Assembly (NCBI RefSeq): GCF_009766005.1
Contig: NZ_LMUK01000038.1
Coordinates: forward strand, 327,090-391,089
Origin: Bradyrhizobium sp. S69
Lineage (GTDB): Bacteria; Pseudomonadota; Alphaproteobacteria; Rhizobiales; Xanthobacteraceae
DNA length: 64,000 nucleotides
Direction of reading: 5' to 3'
In this document: one piece after another, positions 1-8,091 of the stretch
How the letters are laid out: each line of letters starts with the position of its first letter
How positions within the stretch are numbered: position 1 is the first letter of the stretch
Program-made: the position numbers and the translations under genes
The notes under the pieces: model-generated
The model's input: the letters and a program-made list of their open reading frames with translations, nothing else
What the model was told of the DNA's origin: nothing
Databases searched by the model: none

Positions 1-29
1 CTCGGCCGGACGATCCAGTATTCCAGGCG

Positions 30-272
30 TCAGTGATCAAGCAGCCAGTTTTGCAACACGCGCCACAGCCGGATCGGGCAGAGCGTCCGGCCGATACTGG
101 TCTCGACGGCCTGCACCTGCGCGAACACGAACACGCCGGTGGTGTGCACCAGCGGTTCCGGCATGTTGAGCGAGTGGGCCAGGAATCGCGTGGTGAGCCG
201 GGTCGCCAGATCGAGCAGCCAGGGTAACGCTGAGGCGAACGGGGAATTGTCGGGTCGAAAAATCGGGGTCAT
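30..272 (-). CDS. hypothetical protein, 80 aa
   Basis: I do not recognise a family. The start is well supported because GGAGATCACC sits directly ahead of the ATG on the minus strand. The 80-residue product has a hydrophobic, Leu/Thr-rich first half and ends in a Trp-rich basic stretch (RLWRVLQNWLLDH), but shows no clear signal peptide, membrane segment or metal site. It is transcribed divergently from the XRE-type regulator that begins 97 bp away, so it could share a control region with, or be a target of, that regulator. This is inference from position only. Confidence 0.55.
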   Translation of the reverse strand: MTPIFRPDNSPFASALPWLLDLATRLTTRFLAHSLNMPEPLVHTTGVFVFAQVQAVETSIGRTLCPIRLWRVLQNWLLDH

Positions 273-369
273 GGTGATCTCCTGACCCCCAAGATGATCC
301 GGCCCGGTAGCTGATACGATTACCTCGGACGTAATGGAATGGCCGAAATTCGCGTGCTAGGTTTTCGCT

Positions 370-1194
370 ATGATGAACCCACAGACCGCGACAGCGCGAG
401 CCGAGCGAACCCAGCCCGTCCATGTCGGCGACCATTTGCGCGAGTGGCGGCAGCGCCGCCATCTCAGCCAGCTTGATCTCGCCGGTGACGCCGAGATCTC
501 GGCGCGCCATTTGAGTTTTGTCGAAACCGGCCGTGCCGCGCCGTCGCGCGACATGGTGTTGAAGCTCGCCGAGCGGCTCGATGTACCCTTGCGCGAGCGC
601 AACGTGCTGTTGGTGGCGGCCGGCTTCGCGCCGGCGTTTCCGCAGCGTTCGCTCGACGATCCCGCGCTGAAATCGGCGCGGGCTGCGATCGATCTGGTGC
701 TGAAGGCGCATGAGCCGAACCCGGCGCTGGCGGTCGACCGGCACTGGAATCTGGTGTCGGCCAACCGCATGGTGGCGCCGCTGCTCGAGGGCATCCCGGA
801 GCGTCTGCTCGGCCAGCCCTTCAACGTGCTGCGCTTGAGTTTTCACCCGGAGGCGCTGGCGGCGCGCACCGTCAATCTCGCCGAATGGTGCGGGCATTTG
901 CTGGAGCGTCTGCACCGGCAGTGCGAGATCACCGCCGATCCCGAACTGATCAAGCTCTATCATGACCTGAAAGCCTTTCCGATCCCGGCGCGCTCCGGGC
1001 CGCTATCGGCCGACAATGTCGCGATCCCCTTCAAGATGCGGCTGGACGGCGATATCTTGAGCTTCTTCTCCACCACCATGATTTTCGGCACGCCGGTCGA
1101 CATCACGCTGTCGGAGTTGGCGCTGGAGACCTTCTTCCCGGCGGACGATCTGACCGCCGAACGTATGCGTAATATGGCGGCTGCCCTGAAATAG
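370..1194 (+). CDS. XRE-family transcriptional regulator with MmyB-like ligand-binding domain
   Basis: Predicted DNA-binding regulator of 274 residues. Residues about 18-75 form a helix-turn-helix of the XRE type (LREWRQRRHLSQLDLA, then SARHLSFVETGRAAPS). The remainder resembles the MmyB-like PAS-type sensor domain (AVDRHWNLVSANRMVAPLLEG, then LRLSFHPEAL and a Trp-Cys-Gly region). Proteins of this layout usually act as local regulators, often of a divergent gene, which here would be the 80-residue gene at 30-272. Two adjacent ATG codons at 370 and 373 could each start translation and no strong ribosome site distinguishes them. The ligand cannot be told from sequence. Confidence 0.85.
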   Translation: MMNPQTATARAERTQPVHVGDHLREWRQRRHLSQLDLAGDAEISARHLSFVETGRAAPSRDMVLKLAERLDVPLRERNVLLVAAGFAPAFPQRSLDDPALKSARAAIDLVLKAHEPNPALAVDRHWNLVSANRMVAPLLEGIPERLLGQPFNVLRLSFHPEALAARTVNLAEWCGHLLERLHRQCEITADPELIKLYHDLKAFPIPARSGPLSADNVAIPFKMRLDGDILSFFSTTMIFGTPVDITLSELALETFFPADDLTAERMRNMAAALK

Positions 1195-1258
1195 CATTCG
1201 GCAAGTGCGGCTTGCCGGGTTCCGATTTGGCGCTTATCTCTGGGGCGTCTTCGGGGAA

Positions 1259-2419
1259 ATGCTGATGCGACGGACGATGAGTGGAGCTCGTATTGTAAAG
1301 CTCCTGCAAATGCCGTCGGTCACTTCCTTACGCGTTATCGCGCGGATGGCTTTTGTCGTCGTCGTGTCGCTGGTGGCCCGGCCGGATCTGGTTTGGGCGC
1401 TGGGGTGCAATGCCGGCGTCAACGTCAACAGCTTTCAGAATTTCAGCGCCGCCGAGCAAGAGGCCATCGTCCAGCAATTGGTGACTTCCGGCGCCCATTG
1501 CGTCCGAACGTCGTTGCGGCCGGACGACAAGGATATCCACCTTGCGAAGGAATTGCAGGACAAGGGCGTTGGACTGGTGTTGGTGCCCGGCGCCGAATTT
1601 CTTCCTGGCACCCAAGCAAGACCTGCCGATGCCAAGCGCAATATGCGCAGCGCGCTTCCGCTCAGTGCGGCCGATCCCGAGCGTTCCAGGGTTTCGTACC
1701 AGTCCCTGTTCGACAAATTGGACGCGAACGGAATCGTTCTGGCCGGGGTTGAGCTTGGAAATGAGATCAACTGGACCGATTTCAACGGAGACTTTCCTAT
1801 CCCCGGCAAGGGCAAGGCTTTCACCGTGGAAGATCTCGCCCGGGACCCCGAGGCTCAACAGGTTGCCCGCGGGTTCCTGCAATATTTGAAAGTGCTGGCC
1901 GCCTTGAAGGAAGTGCGCGATCACTCGAAGCTCAATCGGCAAACGCCGATCATCTCCGCCGGGATGGCCGGCGTTACCGGCGGCGCATGGCAACAGAAAC
2001 TGGGGGTCGATGGCGTTTCGATACCGGCCACGTATGCGTTTATGCGCGCCCACGGTCTCGACAAGCTCGTCGACGGCTACGGGGTGCATTATTATCCCCC
2101 GGAAGTGAAACCAGGCGACAAGGCGGCCGCCGCCCAGCGCCTGTCCGTCCTCAATAGCGATATCTTCCCGCCCGGCAATTCAAAGCCATACTGGCTCACG
2201 GAATGGGGGTTTTCCAGCATTGCGACCTCGTCGGATCAGGACCAGTCACGGGCGGGCTCGGTGACCGAGATGCGGGCTTACTTCCACGGCCTGTTTTAGC
2301 AGGGGCGCTTGGCAGGTATTTTTTGGTACGTCTGGAACGAGCCGGATCGATCCTCTATCTATCGTAACGGCAGCGTGATGGAAGCCGGCAAACGGGCCAT
2401 TGCGCCGCTGACGCGATGA
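1259..2419 (+). pseudogene. secreted glycoside-hydrolase-like (TIM barrel) protein interrupted by an in-frame TAG
   Basis: The reading frame starts at ATG 1259 or 1265 behind GGGGAA; a GTG at 1205 is also possible but precedes the signal peptide. A hydrophobic export signal ends near VWA-LGC. The chain has the two signatures of a clan-A glycosidase, LGNE (Glu about 169) and WLTEWG (Glu about 315), the expected acid/base and nucleophile after strands 4 and 7. A TAG at 2297-2299 stops the frame after HGLF, yet the same frame continues for 39 sensible codons (GIFWYVWNEPDRSSIYRNG) to TGA at 2417-2419. That tail fits the eighth barrel strand. The gene is therefore a pseudogene, a suppressed amber or a sequencing error. 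The substrate is unknown. Confidence 0.7.
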
Positions 2420-2495
2420 TGTTTCACACGATAATGTTTCGCAACGTTGATGTTTCACAATGAGCGTTGTTACGCAGCCCGAGGGAGACGCCCCC

Positions 2496-3161
2496 ATGAG
2501 TCAACTCAAGCCCGTTAAGATCGACATTGTTTCCGACGTGGTCTGCCCCTGGTGTTATATCGGCAAGCGCAGAATCGAGAATGCGCTGGCGCTGGTGCCG
2601 GACGTTCCGGTGGAAGTGAACTGGCGGCCGTTCTTCCTCAATTCATGGGTGGCGCGCGAGGGCATCAGCCGCGAGGAATATCTCACCGCGAAGTTCGGCT
2701 CAGTCGAGGCCTACAAGGGCATCGCGGGACGGGTGGTGACCGCGGCCGGCGAAGAGGGCCTGACCTATCGGCCGGACCTCGTCAAACGCCAGCCCAACAC
2801 CATCGATTGCCACCGGCTGATCCATTGGGCCGAAGCCAAGGGCAAGGCCGCCGAGATGAAGCAGCGGCTGATGGAATTGTATTTCAGGGACGGCGGCGAT
2901 CTCACCGACATCAACGTGCTGGTGCAGGCCGCGGCCGATTGCGGCCTCGATGCCGACGAAATGCGCAAGCGCCTTGCGACCGATGAGGACGTCGCGCTGA
3001 TTTCGGGGCAGGCGCAGGAAGCCGCCGACAAGGGCATCTCCGGCGTGCCGACTTACGTGTTCGCGCAGAAATACGCGGTATCGGGCGCGCAGCCCGCCGA
3101 GCAGCTCGCCCGCGCCATCCGCCAGGTGTCGGCGGAGGTGAACGCGCAGGCGGCTGAATAA
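2496..3161 (+). CDS. DsbA family oxidoreductase (FrnE-like)
   Basis: Thioredoxin-fold oxidoreductase of the DsbA/FrnE group, 221 residues. A CPWC redox motif lies at residues 17-20 after the first strand (IVSDVVCPWC), and the cis-Pro loop is GVPTYVF. The all-helical insert between them is of normal length. No signal peptide is seen, so the protein should be cytoplasmic, as expected for FrnE-type members. I chose ATG 2496, 10 bases after GAGGGAG; an upstream in-frame ATG at 2460 would add 12 residues that do not match the fold. Relatives include 2-hydroxychromene-2-carboxylate isomerase, but that enzyme lacks the CxxC pair, so a disulfide role is preferred. Confidence 0.9.
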   Translation: MSQLKPVKIDIVSDVVCPWCYIGKRRIENALALVPDVPVEVNWRPFFLNSWVAREGISREEYLTAKFGSVEAYKGIAGRVVTAAGEEGLTYRPDLVKRQPNTIDCHRLIHWAEAKGKAAEMKQRLMELYFRDGGDLTDINVLVQAAADCGLDADEMRKRLATDEDVALISGQAQEAADKGISGVPTYVFAQKYAVSGAQPAEQLARAIRQVSAEVNAQAAE

Positions 3162-3263
3162 TCGCGTCCGCGCCGCGGCGCGCCTTTGTCTTGCGCCCGG
3201 CTTTCAGGCTTTTGAATTCTTCCGATCTGAAAAACGTCAACAGGAAATCCCAAGGGAAACCTC

Positions 3264-3902
3264 ATGCTCTATGAACTTCGAACCTACACCGTAAAGCCCG
3301 GTACTCTCGGCGACATGGTCAAGGCGGCGGCCACCGTGTCCGCAGAGATCCGCAAGAATGATTACGGCAAACTTGAAGGCTATTGGTCGACCGAAATCGG
3401 CGCGCTCAACCAGGTTCTGCATCTGTGGAGCTACAGCGATTACGCCGAACGCGCGCGGGTGCGCGGCGAACTCGCCAACAATCCGCGCTGGGTCAGCGAG
3501 TACATTCCGCTGATCCGGCCCTTGATCGTGCGTCAGGATATCCGCCTGCTCAACGCCGTGCGGGCGCCGGTGGCGCCGGCGTCAGCCGGCAACATCTATG
3601 AGCTTCGCAACTATCGCGCCAAGCCGCTTGGCGCGGTCAGGCAGTGGCTGGATGCTTTCACCGCGGCGCTGCCGGCGCGCGAGAAATATTCCAAGATCGT
3701 GGGCCTCTGGCAGACCGAAGCGGGCCAGCCGAACGAAGTTTGTCACCTCTGGGCCTATAAGGATTTGAACGCGCGCGCCGAGGCCCGCGCCGCCGCTATG
3801 AAGGATCCGGCGTGGCAGGAGTTTTTGGGCAAGGGCTCCGCGCTGCTCGAAGAGATGCACTCGACCATCATGCTGCCGACGCCGCACTCGCCGCTGAAGT
3901 GA
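3264..3902 (+). CDS. NIPSNAP family protein, two tandem domains
   Basis: Contains two tandem ferredoxin-like NIPSNAP domains in 212 residues. The first begins MLYELRTYTVKPG with HLWSYSDYAERAR, and the second repeats the pattern (IYELRNYRAKPLG, then HLWAYKDLNARAE). NIPSNAP proteins are small dimeric alpha-beta barrel relatives whose function in bacteria is poorly known; many sit near catabolic genes. No signal peptide is present. The ATG follows AGGAAATCCCAAGGG. The gene stands alone, 102 bp after the FrnE-like gene on the same strand and ahead of a long inverted repeat, so it may be the last gene of that transcript. Confidence 0.88.
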   Translation: MLYELRTYTVKPGTLGDMVKAAATVSAEIRKNDYGKLEGYWSTEIGALNQVLHLWSYSDYAERARVRGELANNPRWVSEYIPLIRPLIVRQDIRLLNAVRAPVAPASAGNIYELRNYRAKPLGAVRQWLDAFTAALPAREKYSKIVGLWQTEAGQPNEVCHLWAYKDLNARAEARAAAMKDPAWQEFLGKGSALLEEMHSTIMLPTPHSPLK

Positions 3903-3950
3903 GGGCTTGCTCGGGATGAGATTTGATTGAGCCGGGGCTATCCGCGCGCT

Positions 3951-4110
3951 TCCCTTCACCTCTCCCCGGCGGGGAGAGGTCGATTTGCTCCCGGCGATGC
4001 GAAGCATCGTCCGGTGCAAATCGGGTGAGGGCTCTTCTGCCAAACGAGAGGTCCTAACCCCTCACCCGGCGCTACGCGCCGACCTCTCCCAAAGGGAGAG
4101 GTGAAGGGAA
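3951..4110. repeat. intergenic inverted repeat, 160 bp
   Basis: Outer arms TCCCTTCACCTCTCCC (left) and GGGAGAGGTGAAGGGA (right) are complementary. They enclose a GGCGGGGAGAGGTCGA/GACCTCTCCC sub-hairpin and a GATGCGAAGCATC palindrome. Elements of this pattern are scattered between genes in Bradyrhizobium-type genomes. It sits between the end of the NIPSNAP gene and the end of the convergent acetyltransferase gene, where it could act as a bidirectional terminator. Confidence 0.75.
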
Positions 4111-4153
4111 ATCGCTGCCAATTCAATCATACTGTGGAGGCGGGCAGCGCTTT

Positions 4154-5368
4154 TTACGCGGATCGCGGCGAACGTTCCCTGATAAACCGTATGGCGCGGC
4201 GCGCCTGTTCGCGCGCCGTGTTGCGCGCCACGATCGCCCCGTGGATCATCGACACCACCGGATCGCCCGACCGCAGCGGGATCAGCACGTCGCCGATCGC
4301 AAAACGGCCGCGCCAGATCGGGTTGATCATGGGGTGATCGGGGCTCGCGGTGGAATCGGCCGACGCAATCGCCGGATCGGCGCAGAGATGCCGCGTCAGT
4401 TCCAAGGTGAGCTGCACCCCCGGTGAGATCTTTGCAAAGCGCGCGTCAACGCCGATCTTGAAGAAGAACGCGCGGTCCTGATGCCGCAGCACGATCCCGG
4501 CGGCGACCGGCGTTGCTCCGGCGCGCAAGGTCACGATCTCGCATTGTCCTGATGCCGCCAGCGCTGGGGTGGCGCGGCGGATGAAGCGCGCATCGCCATC
4601 GTTCTGCGCCAAGGCGGTGCCGCGCGCGCCCTTCCAGCCGGAGGCCTCCAGCGCCAGAAAAGTTTCGAGCGCGGATGCGACGTCCTGGGGCGTGCGCGCG
4701 ACGTCGAACTGGACCGCGCCATGCTCGGCCAAACGATGTCGAAGCCGGCGCAATTCCTTCAGTTTCTTGGTGCCCAGCGCATCGTGCAGCAACTGGTCGG
4801 CATCGCGTGTCGCGTCGAGACAGGCGCGCAGACCGGAGTGCAGCACACGGGGGCGCAGTCCATGTTGCCGCGATACTTCCGCGAAGGCCTGCATCGCCGC
4901 GCCTTCAAGCGACATGTCGCGCAGCACCAGTGCGTGCGCACCGGCGTTTCGCGCCTGCTGCATCAGTTGCGCCGCGGCATCCACCGCCATGCCGCGATCG
5001 AGCGGCGGCGCACACAGCGTGCCGTAGGGATGGGCGCTGACCAGCGCCGGCAGCGGGATCTTTAGGGCGTGCCATAGCGAGATCACGGGCATCAGCCCGA
5101 TCAACCGGTCTTCGCGCCACGCACCCAGCGCCGACGTTCGGTTACGGCCCTGCGCCGAGGCATTGACCGCCAACTCCCATTCGGGAAGGTAATAGCCATT
5201 CGGCTCGGCGGCGCGCCCGGCGAGCGCCTGCCACTGATCGAGGGGAATTTCCGTGATTGGGATCAGGGCGCTGCCCTGCGGCGCAGCCGCATCCGACGGC
5301 GCATAGTTGTCCGCCGCATCTTTTTTCGATGCGCGACGAACCATCGTTGTGTCGGCAATATAGGCCAA
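4154..5368 (-). CDS. GNAT-type acetyltransferase, BioF2/CelD-like
   Basis: Predicted cytoplasmic acyltransferase of 404 residues, with the double-GNAT layout of the BioF2/CelD-like acetyltransferase family. Typical elements are PEWELAVNASAQ near the N terminus, LEASGWKGARGTAL in the middle and LRHQDRAFFFKIGVDARFAKISPGVQL cut here as RAFFFKIGVD with SPGVQLTLELTRHL. Such enzymes often act in exopolysaccharide or cell-envelope modification, but the acceptor here is unknown. The frame opens at TTG 5368 with GGGGAA just upstream; ATG 5344 is the alternative. The gene stands alone and is convergent with the NIPSNAP gene. Confidence 0.8.
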   Translation of the reverse strand: MAYIADTTMVRRASKKDAADNYAPSDAAAPQGSALIPITEIPLDQWQALAGRAAEPNGYYLPEWELAVNASAQGRNRTSALGAWREDRLIGLMPVISLWHALKIPLPALVSAHPYGTLCAPPLDRGMAVDAAAQLMQQARNAGAHALVLRDMSLEGAAMQAFAEVSRQHGLRPRVLHSGLRACLDATRDADQLLHDALGTKKLKELRRLRHRLAEHGAVQFDVARTPQDVASALETFLALEASGWKGARGTALAQNDGDARFIRRATPALAASGQCEIVTLRAGATPVAAGIVLRHQDRAFFFKIGVDARFAKISPGVQLTLELTRHLCADPAIASADSTASPDHPMINPIWRGRFAIGDVLIPLRSGDPVVSMIHGAIVARNTAREQARRAIRFIRERSPRSA

Positions 5369-5492
5369 TTCCCCGGTATCCCGCTTCTTCCGTAATTCCG
5401 GGACACGCTAAACGAAAGATTGGAAAATACCGTTGGCACGGCGGCTCAATTTGAGCGGTAATGTTAACGGGTTGTTGATCATGTGGTAGGCG

Positions 5493-5598
5493 TCTAGAGC
5501 GTTTTCGAGCCAACGGGTCGCGCGAATGCGCGCCCGATGACAGGCTCCGTGGGTACCGGTTCGCGTGAAGAAAACGCGTCAAAACAAAAGATTAGAGC
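5493..5598. repeat. dispersed intergenic repeat, copy with a 38-bp interruption
   Basis: TCTAGAGCGTTTTCGAGC (5493-5510) and GTGGGTACCGGTTCGCGTGA onward (5549-5590) match the two halves of the element at 28593-28655. In that other copy the halves are separated by only three bases; here they are separated by 38 bases (5511-5548) containing GCGCG-AAT-GCGCGC. The element lies between the acetyltransferase start and the end of the sorbosone-dehydrogenase-like gene. Confidence 0.75.
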
Positions 5599-5599
5599 C

Positions 5600-5622
5600 C
5601 CGTTCCGATTCCATCGGAACGG
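5600..5622 (-). terminator. hairpin downstream of the sorbosone-dehydrogenase-like gene
   Basis: CCGTTCCGAT-TCC-ATCGGAACGG is a perfect 10-bp stem with a 3-base loop. AGAGCC and GGCTCT at 5594-5599 and 5627-5632 can extend it. It lies 18 bases past the stop codon of the minus-strand gene at 5641-6978. No clear U-run follows, so termination is likely but not certain. Confidence 0.5.
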
Positions 5623-5640
5623 AAAAGGCTCTAGCCGCGG

Positions 5641-6978
5641 TCAGTGCGTCACCCGCCAGATCGTGCCGTTGCCGTCTTCGGACACCAGCAGCGATCCGTC
5701 ATGGGCGACGGCGACGCCGACCGGGCGTCCCCATACGTCGTTATCGCCAACGACAAATCCGGTGATGAAATCCTCGTATTCGCCCGTGGGCACGCCGTCC
5801 TTGAGGCGGATGCGGATCACTTTGTAGCCGGTGCGCTTCGACCTGTTCCACGAGCCATGCTCGGCGGCAAAGCCGTCGCCGGAATACGCGGCGGGGAATT
5901 GATGGCCGGTATAAAAAGTGAGCCCAAGCGACGCCGAATGCGGTTGCAGCAGCACGTCGGGCACGGTGACTTTTCCCTTCAGGTCGGCGCGATCACCGAC
6001 ATGCCGCGGATCTTCATTGCTGCCGATATAAAGCCACGGCCAGCCATAGAACGCGCCTTCGCGCACCCGGGTGACATAATCCGGCACCAGATTGTCGCCG
6101 AGGCCGTCGCGTTCATTGGTCGAGCAATAGAGATCGCCCGTGGCGGGATGGACGGCGAGCCCGACGCAATTGCGGATACCGGTAGCAAAGATTCCGAGCC
6201 GCTTGCCGTCCGGATCGAACGCCAGGACGTCGGCGCGATCGGTCTCGCCGCCCCAGTCCGCGCCGGGCGGGTGGCTGTCGATCCATGCCTGCAAACCTTC
6301 CAGCGGGCCGCCATTGCCTTCGGCATCATTGCTGCGGGAGCCGACCGATATCAGCATGCGCTTGCCGTCGCGGCTGAAGGCGATGTCGCGGGTGGTGTGC
6401 CCGCCGCCATGCGGCAGTTCGGCGACGATTGTTTCGGCTTTGCCGGACGCTTTAAGGTCGCCCGCGTGATAGGGAAAGCGGACGACGCTGTCGGTGTTGG
6501 CGACATAGACCCATTTGGGATCGTCGCTGGGGAAGAACGTTACGCCAAAGGGCTCGTTGAGGCCGCTGGCGTAAATTTCGTTGGCCGAGGGTTTGGCTTC
6601 GCCATCGGCGGCGCGCAAGATCCTGATACGTCCCGCCCGGGTTTCCGCAACGAAGATGTCGCCGTTGGGCGCTACCCGCATCTGGCGCGGCCCGCTCAGT
6701 CCTTGCGCGAACAGCGCGATCTTGAACCCGTCGGGCACCTGCGGCAGCGCCGCCTCCGGGCGCGCAACCACGTGAGCCATGTTGGCGGACGAGGGCGTCG
6801 CGCCGGGTTTGGGCAGGTCTTCCGGTTTGATCAGGCGGCTCACGCCGGGTCTGTCCGAGCGCCAGTCACCGAACGCGGCGCTGCCGGTGAGCGGCGCCGA
6901 TTGGGCCATCGCTTGGCCGACACCGCCGACCGCAAAGGCCAGCACCAGCGAGTTCAACGAGTGATACCGGAACATCAT
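5641..6978 (-). CDS. sorbosone dehydrogenase family protein (PQQ-type beta-propeller)
   Basis: Exported six-bladed beta-propeller of 445 residues related to soluble glucose/sorbosone dehydrogenases. A signal peptide ends near QAMAQSA. Family blocks are visible: GLSGPRQMRVAPNGDIFVAE, the GGGHTTRDIAF strand, GIRNCVGLAVHPATGDLY, ERDGLGDNLVPDYVTRV and AEHGSWNRSKRTGYKV. In this family PQQ and Ca2+ sit in the propeller centre and the enzyme oxidises sugars in the periplasm; the actual sugar is unknown. The two starting ATGs at 6978 and 6975 are equivalent. It appears monocistronic and a hairpin follows its stop codon. Confidence 0.85.
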   Translation of the reverse strand: MMFRYHSLNSLVLAFAVGGVGQAMAQSAPLTGSAAFGDWRSDRPGVSRLIKPEDLPKPGATPSSANMAHVVARPEAALPQVPDGFKIALFAQGLSGPRQMRVAPNGDIFVAETRAGRIRILRAADGEAKPSANEIYASGLNEPFGVTFFPSDDPKWVYVANTDSVVRFPYHAGDLKASGKAETIVAELPHGGGHTTRDIAFSRDGKRMLISVGSRSNDAEGNGGPLEGLQAWIDSHPPGADWGGETDRADVLAFDPDGKRLGIFATGIRNCVGLAVHPATGDLYCSTNERDGLGDNLVPDYVTRVREGAFYGWPWLYIGSNEDPRHVGDRADLKGKVTVPDVLLQPHSASLGLTFYTGHQFPAAYSGDGFAAEHGSWNRSKRTGYKVIRIRLKDGVPTGEYEDFITGFVVGDNDVWGRPVGVAVAHDGSLLVSEDGNGTIWRVTH

Positions 6979-7085
6979 GACATCCTCATCTGGTGATCGG
7001 CCACGATCCGGCTAGCCAATGAGGTATTTAGACCATCGTTCCCTCGATCGATATGCGATCGCCTTCACGTGCGATCACATCTGGG

Positions 7086-8063
7086 TCAGGAACGGCGCGT
7101 CCAATGCCCGGCGTTGACCGCACCGACAGGAATTGTGCCGTTGATGATCGCCTCGATTTGGCGCACCGTTTCAAGCGACTGGCTCTCGATCGCCGGCGGC
7201 GTCAGGCCGCCGATGTGGGGCGTCGCAATGACGTTCGGGAGTTTTGCCAGTTCCGGCGTCGGCATCTGATCGCGGGCGCGGCCGACATCGATCGCCGCGC
7301 CGGCTATGCGGTTGTCGCGCAAGGCGCTGGCGAGCGCGGTCTCGTCGACCAGATTGCCGCGCGACAAATTGATGAAGAAGGCGTGCGGCTGCATGCGCGA
7401 GAACGCGGCGTGACCGATCAGGTTTTCGGTGTCGTCGTTGGCCACCGCGAGACACACCACGTAGTCGGCGCGGCCGAGCAGATCGTCGAGCGAAACGTGC
7501 TCGATACTGGAATCGTCGATGGTCGCCAGCGGATCGGCTGCCAGCACCGTCATGCCGAGCGATTGTGCGACGGCCGCCAGATGGCGGCCGATATTGCCAT
7601 AGCCGATGATGCCGAGGCGGCTGCCGGCCAACTGCCGTCCCATCGCGATCTCCGGGTTGCGCCCGGAATGGTAATCCGCCGTCGCTCGCGAAATCCCGCG
7701 CGAGAGATCGACGAGATAGCCGAGCGCGAGTTCGGTGACCGATGCCACGAAGCCCGGACCGGCCCGCGTCACCAGCACGCCCACAGCACTCGCGGCGTCG
7801 ACATCGATGTTGCGGATATCGACCGCGCAGCGCACGAAGGCGCGCAGTTTTGGCAGCCGCGCGAAAATCTCGCCCCGGCCTTCGGTCAAGCGATCGGCGA
7901 CGATGAGGTCGACATCGCGCGCGGCCTCGATCAGGCCGTTGGCGTCCAGCGCGTCATTGGATTCGTGCAGCACGACCCGCGCCAACGCTTGCAGGCCGTT
8001 CAGGCTGCGCTCGCCATAATACTGGGCCCTCGCTTGCGGCGGGTGGGTCAGCAGGATTTTCAA
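7086..8063 (-). CDS. D-2-hydroxyacid dehydrogenase family protein
   Basis: NAD(P)-binding oxidoreductase of 325 residues. A Rossmann motif GYGNIG lies at 154-159, with Asp-177 after the second strand. Catalytic-site residues visible are Arg-235 (SRGNLVDE) and His-283 (TPHIGG). The Glu normally found 29 residues after that Arg, in the DVFxxEP loop, is replaced: the loop reads DVGRARDQMP, with Arg at 264 and Asp at 265. I chose TTG 8063 because GAGGA lies nine bases upstream; ATG 8108 would overlap the transporter gene by 17 bp. It is the last gene of the TRAP operon, so it probably acts on the imported 2-hydroxy or 2-keto acid. Confidence 0.82.
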   Translation of the reverse strand: MKILLTHPPQARAQYYGERSLNGLQALARVVLHESNDALDANGLIEAARDVDLIVADRLTEGRGEIFARLPKLRAFVRCAVDIRNIDVDAASAVGVLVTRAGPGFVASVTELALGYLVDLSRGISRATADYHSGRNPEIAMGRQLAGSRLGIIGYGNIGRHLAAVAQSLGMTVLAADPLATIDDSSIEHVSLDDLLGRADYVVCLAVANDDTENLIGHAAFSRMQPHAFFINLSRGNLVDETALASALRDNRIAGAAIDVGRARDQMPTPELAKLPNVIATPHIGGLTPPAIESQSLETVRQIEAIINGTIPVGAVNAGHWTRRS

Positions 8064-8091
8064 CGTTCTACGTCCTCTCAAGCCCGAGGGG

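Noticed and set aside
37..963. 308-codon minus-strand frame spanning the 80-aa gene and the XRE regulator
   Set aside because: It is antisense to the regulator and overlaps the better-supported 80-residue gene in another frame.
5644..6996. 450-codon frame opposite the sorbosone-dehydrogenase-like gene
   Set aside because: Same antisense artefact; no motif, no ribosome site, and the real gene has signal peptide and propeller blocks.
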